From Pseudisothecium myosuroides (Eukaryota; Streptophyta; Bryopsida; Hypnales; Lembophyllaceae): 64,000 nucleotides of DNA. The position numbers and the translations under genes were made by a program. The stretch spans positions 1,490,501 to 1,554,500 of the forward strand of contig OX637288.1 in NCBI GenBank assembly GCA_951799445.1, read 5' to 3'. The notes beneath the pieces were generated by a model. That model did no database searches. It saw only the letters and a program-made list of their open reading frames with translations, and had not been told where the DNA came from. Positions 59,839-64,000 of this stretch are shown here, piece after piece (position 1 is the stretch's first letter; every line of letters starts with the position of its first letter).

Positions 59839-61000
59839 CCATCAAGGGGGTCGTGGGGAGTCGGCAAGAGCCTACCACGTGTCAGTCCCAGGGAGCCTGA
59901 GGACGGGGGTCGGGGAGTCTGGGGAGCGCTGGGGGTCGCAACCGGGCTGGGAGGTCGCAAAGGGAAGGTCCAGGGAGTCCAGGGAGCCCAAGTCCAAGTT
60001 ATCTTGGACAACTCACACCAAAACTTGAGAAAAACCATTGACAAAAAATCACATACTTAAGGTTAGGCCGTTGCTTGCCACACCAAACCATTTTGATTTT
60101 TTGTCTTACAAATTTTGGTTTGACAACTACAAATTCAACTCACTTCGAACACTCACGCTCTCAACTCAAAAATCCATAGCCACAACAACAATTGACAACT
60201 AAACTTGAAGAAGAAAATCACTTAAAGAAGACGAAGTGGCGGCTTGGGAATAATTAGATTAAAAAACTAGTTTCCTAAAGAATCTAACTATTCACGTTGG
60301 CTTGATGTTTTGTTTTTCACTATTCCTTTTGGATTTGGCGCGGATTTTTATTCTTTTTCTATTCATTTGTTTTGTTTTGTTGTGCTTTTCCTATTCATTT
60401 TAGATTTGTTTTGGTTTTTATTCCGTTACTATTCATCAACTATTCATTCGAGACAAATTGTTTTTGTTTTTCTACTATTCATCTACTATTCATTTAGAAT
60501 AGTTTTTTGGTTTTATTCCTTTTACTATTGAAGAATTTGTTTTTTTCTATCAATTAGTATTTTTGGAAGAAATTAGTTGGTCTTGTTGACTTGGGTTTTT
60601 GTTTTATTGGCCTAATAAGCCAAATAGGAAAAGACAAGAAGTCAACAAAAACAATAGATTAATCTAACAAAAATAATAGACTAATGAATAACAAATAAAA
60701 TTGATTATTCAGTGGAATATTATTAAATTGGAAGATATTAATCTTTTAAAATTAATTCTTAAATTAAAACAAATATTCAAGGTGGTTGGAAATAGGGCCT
60801 TGAAGTTACTTTAATTCAAAAGGTTATTTTAAAATCAACTAAAAACCATTAGAAGTTTAACATAAATTCCTAAAATCAAAGGAATTAAGTTAAATACTTA
60901 GACTAACCCTTTTATTTGTAGGAAATCAGTTAGAAGAATGTAGGAAAAGGATTTTTCCATACATTTTGACACTAAACTTTCATCAACAGACGGAGTACCC

Positions 61001-61933
61001 ATGATGGAGGACGAGGGTTATCTTGAGACCATTATGCTAGTGCTCTGCGATAACGGGACCATGGACCCAGAGGTATGTTAATTTTACCCTTTGCTTTTGC
61101 TTTGTTTTTGTTTTCAAATTAAAGTTAGAATCTTTGCTATTAGAAGTTAGTTTTTAGATTAGAATTTAGAATTTAAGTTAGATTTAGAACCTAATAAGTA
61201 ATTTAGGAGTTATAAAACCAAATCATACTTAAACCTTAACCCAATAACGAAAATTACCAATAAATTAACCATAACCCCCCATTGGATGATAATCTAAGAT
61301 TTTCATCCAAAGGAACCTTTAAGGAATCTTTTTAGGTAGGAATCAGAGAAGGAATCTATAAAGATTCTCAAATCCCTTTTTACTTTTGAAAATACTTTAT
61401 TTTTGAAGGATAAAAGGTTGGATGAAGTTTGAGACCAAATTTGGATGAAAAACATCCAATTAGGTCAAAATTCCGATTAGTCTTAAAAATCCGTAACTTA
61501 AAGGAACTAATAACTTAACCTTAGAATTTAGAATTATTTTGGATTGATTTGCTATTTTAGATTAGTAGATGAAGGTTAGCACAACTAAGGGGCCGAACGT
61601 ACCTCGTGGTAACTTTTGCTAGGAATCTTGGAATCTAGTTTTCTTCACCATTCTGGATAGAGAAAATTATATTCTAAAAAGCTACTTAGATACAATTTTA
61701 GTTAAATTAGATTTTGTTTTCTTTCTTTGTTTTTTACCTAACCATAACGTTTAAATTAATTAACCCATAGTTTTCTTAGAATTAGTGGAATTTTACAGGA
61801 TTACCAGTCACAAAAAATGTCCATTGCTTGGAAGGCAAACACTTACTTAGGAACCACCCAATTAGGAGTAAAATCTCCAACGAAACTGCCGCTAGAGCCC
61901 GTGTGTAACTTTCTGACTCAAGGGTGGAGTTAG
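61001..61933 (+). CDS. Possible small two-exon ORF, unrecognised
   Basis: Exon 61001-61072 starts at ATGATGGAGGACG, preceded by a possible acceptor (catcaacAG), and ends at a consensus donor AG|GTATGT. Joining it in phase to 61799-61933 (acceptor gaattttacAG) gives 68 residues: MMEDEGYLETIMLVLCDNGT, then MDPE, DYQSQKMSIAWKANTYLGTT and a short tail to TAG. It lies downstream of the TATA-like element at 58774. I recognise no family. The second exon abuts the split TTAA element, so this may be a transposon-derived or chance ORF. Confidence 0.2.
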
Positions 61934-61934
61934 A

Positions 61935-62374
61935 AACACTCATAGTGCCCGGATCAAAAGTTATGATGCCTTGAACTTTCTGGGTAGCTCGGACAATTTG
62001 AGAATCTTTGGAGAATCTTTTGCAAAAATGCTCATCAACTTTTGAAACTTAACAGGTATATAACTTATATGATACAAGATGCAAATGTAAAAAAAAAACA
62101 CCAAGTGTAGTGTAAAAATCTCATTCTAGGAGTTAAAGTTTGCTAGCCATGTCGGGCAAGGTTGGAAAAAAACTTTTTCTCCTAACTTCAAACGTTATAA
62201 TCTTTCAATCCGTGTGGTCAAAGTTCTTGAAATTTTTTCCACACATTCCTAGAGAAGTCTAGTACAAAATACTATGGTTGAATTTATTTTTTTAACTTTT
62301 TTTCTTGCTATCCTAAAAAGTGAATTTTTTTGACAATTTTTGCCCGAAATGTGCCTCGGTCTTTTAGGGATTAA
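61935..62374. mobile_element. Right portion of a split TTAA-family element
   Basis: Starts tgcccggatcaaaagttatg and ends ctcggtcttttagggattaa. It contains the family's cttcaaacgttataatcttt phrase. Confidence 0.55.
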
Positions 62375-62411
62375 GTACAGGGATGGTTTAATGACACTTT
62401 TGGAGGACACT

Positions 62412-63390
62412 TTAACCCCTAAAGGCCCAAAGTCCCCTCGGGGGCCACTTGGGATTTTGGGCAGGCTCATGCGACCTGATATTTTGACCTGATTTTTTGA
62501 AACTTTTCTTGAAGATAGGAAATCACATTAGCTTTCTAAAAATATATATATGTTTTAAATCGGTGCCCGGGAGCAAAAGTTATGCCACTTGAAGTCAAAA
62601 AAGCAGTTCGCCAGGCAAAAAAAATAAAAATAAAAATAAATGAATTTTTTTAATTTTTAATTTTTTCCTCAAAGATTATGTTTTTGTCTACATTTGAAGC
62701 TTTGATTCATTATGACTGGACTAAAAATGAGAAAGTTATGGACAATCTTGTTTTTTGGGCAATCTAAGCGTCTTCTTCAAAAAACAACTTATGAAATTCA
62801 TTTTTGAATGCAATTTTCAAAACTTTTCAAATTTTTTTTTTGAAAAGGTTAAGTTTGTTTGCAAGAACAATCCCACAGTTAGAATTATGGTTTTTTAATT
62901 CCATCTAAGAGCTATTGAAGATTTAGTGTTTTGTTCAATTTTGGATCTACTTCTACTTAACAATTTTTTTATATGTGAAAATCAAGTTTTGACATTCTGA
63001 GATTTTTTCCCCAACTCTCAACTCAAATTTTTAACATAAAAGATTTTAACTTTATGTTGTGTAGTGCAAAAAAAATCCACAAATGGGCGTCAAAGTCATC
63101 TGAAATTGCAATCCAGAGTTCAAAAAAACTTCTTTTTCCAACTTCAAATGCTAATATCTTCCAATCCGTACGGGCAAACTTCATGAAATTTTTAGCACAT
63201 GATTTGAGAAATGTTGTAGTCTTTCAATCCGTGCCATCAAATGGGATAAATGTTTTTCCACACATTGTCTTAATAGTCTACTACACTTTTGTGTAGGTGA
63301 AGCTCAAAAAAAACTTATTTTCAATTTTGGGCAATTCACTAAAACTGATAGTTTTTGACAGTTTTTCTTGATAAACACCTGGTCCTTGTG
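62412..63390. mobile_element. TTAA-family element, direct orientation
   Basis: Begins TTAACCCCTAAAGGCCCAAAG. The interior follows 33591-34526 (ttgtctacatttgaagctttgattc, cccgggagcaaaagttatg), with an extra internal duplication near 63130-63260. The right end is degenerate (ctggtccttgtggctta). Confidence 0.65.
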
Positions 63391-63519
63391 GCTTATAGCA
63401 AGCTTTGGACAACAGGGGCAACAAAATTCTTGAATTAGTTAGTAATTTGAATTTGTTATAAAATCAGTACTTTAAGTTTGTTTGTTTGTTTAGTTTAGTT
63501 TTGTTTGTTTGTTTGTTAC

Positions 63520-63725
63520 TTTGAAATCTTCCAGCTCATGCATCCCTCAGTGGTGTGTTTGATATCGTTGAAAAGCTCTCGGCAAAAAGGGATGCACGGG
63601 CTGTGTTTCGTGACGTTTGGACCTACGGTGGGAAAATTATGAATTTTGAAGTTTTTATTGAATTAAAAAAAAATTAATTAAACTACTTTTACTTTTGTTT
63701 TGGCTGTGGCAACGGCACAGGGCAC
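63520..63725. repeat. Second copy of the outer arm of the 33402-34795 composite
   Basis: gatatcgttgaaaagctctc, gggatgcacgggctgtgttt and ggctgtggcaacggcac match 34630-34795 in the same orientation. As in the first copy, the arm lies just right of a TTAA-family element and a TTTG-rich tract. Confidence 0.75.
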
Positions 63726-64000
63726 ACTAGTTTACTATATGAATTCATGTATCAACTTCTAGAATGATTTTGCCATGTACAACTTCTCGTACAACTACAA
63801 CAGTGCCCATAAAATGACTCAATGAAAGTGGTCTCCAAGCAACAAATAATGTGAAAGACTTTGGCCTTGATAAGTGAGACTGACCTCATAAGCCCATATG
63901 CTAAACAATGACACTTTGTACTGGTAGGCACCAGGGCTTTTTTTTTTGGCAAAATTTCACCAGATTCTGCCAAAACTGACCACTACGGCTCTGTCCCTCC

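Noticed and set aside
60310..60531. 73-codon plus-strand ORF rich in Phe and Tyr
   Set aside because: It is the translation of a T-rich low-complexity tract (repeated ctattcatt), not a protein-like sequence.

Overview
The window looks like nuclear DNA of a land plant. Evidence is intron-rich genes with GT/AG borders, a plant-specific LysM receptor kinase, a plant-type LINE with a C-terminal zf-RVT region, and plant-style MITEs. The exact lineage cannot be fixed from sequence alone. The background is very AT-rich and gene-poor, and most of it is old repeat sequence. No rRNA, CRISPR array or convincing tRNA was seen.

Left part (1-28.7 kb). A small HMA-domain gene occurs twice in inverted orientation: a broken copy on the minus strand (3307-3907) and an intact single-exon copy on the plus strand (20396-20947). 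Around them lie three direct copies of a roughly 0.9-1.3 kb segment (1-1260, 4655-5420, 21445-24375) and a longer AT-rich block that recurs collinearly (about 9140-12440 and 25030-28700). The third segment copy is split by a young, 5'-truncated LINE (22339-23922) with a 14-bp target-site duplication. TTAA-bordered elements are scattered through, including a 760-bp near-perfect foldback at 14433-15193.

Middle (28.7-37.4 kb). This is AT-rich repeat sequence with a nested foldback composite (33402-34795), followed by a complete five-exon MAPEG gene of microsomal glutathione S-transferase 3 type (35566-37404, plus strand).

Right part (37.6-64 kb). Two LysM receptor genes lie in tandem on the minus strand. 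The first (37679-45082) is a full 13-exon CERK1/LYK-type receptor kinase whose exon phases I could close completely. The second (52666-55155) has the same ectodomain exons and a transmembrane exon but no recognisable kinase. Both carry an 8-nt microexon at the same place, supported by reading phase. A LysM ectodomain of this type is expected to sense chitin or related N-acetylglucosamine oligomers at the plasma membrane. Beyond 56 kb there is mainly repeat sequence plus a weakly supported gene-like stretch with a TATA box (58774) and a small spliced ORF (61001-61933).

No obviously new multi-gene system is present. The most interesting items are the tandem full-length/kinase-less LysM pair with its microexon, the HMA pair with altered metal ligands, and the TTAA foldback family.
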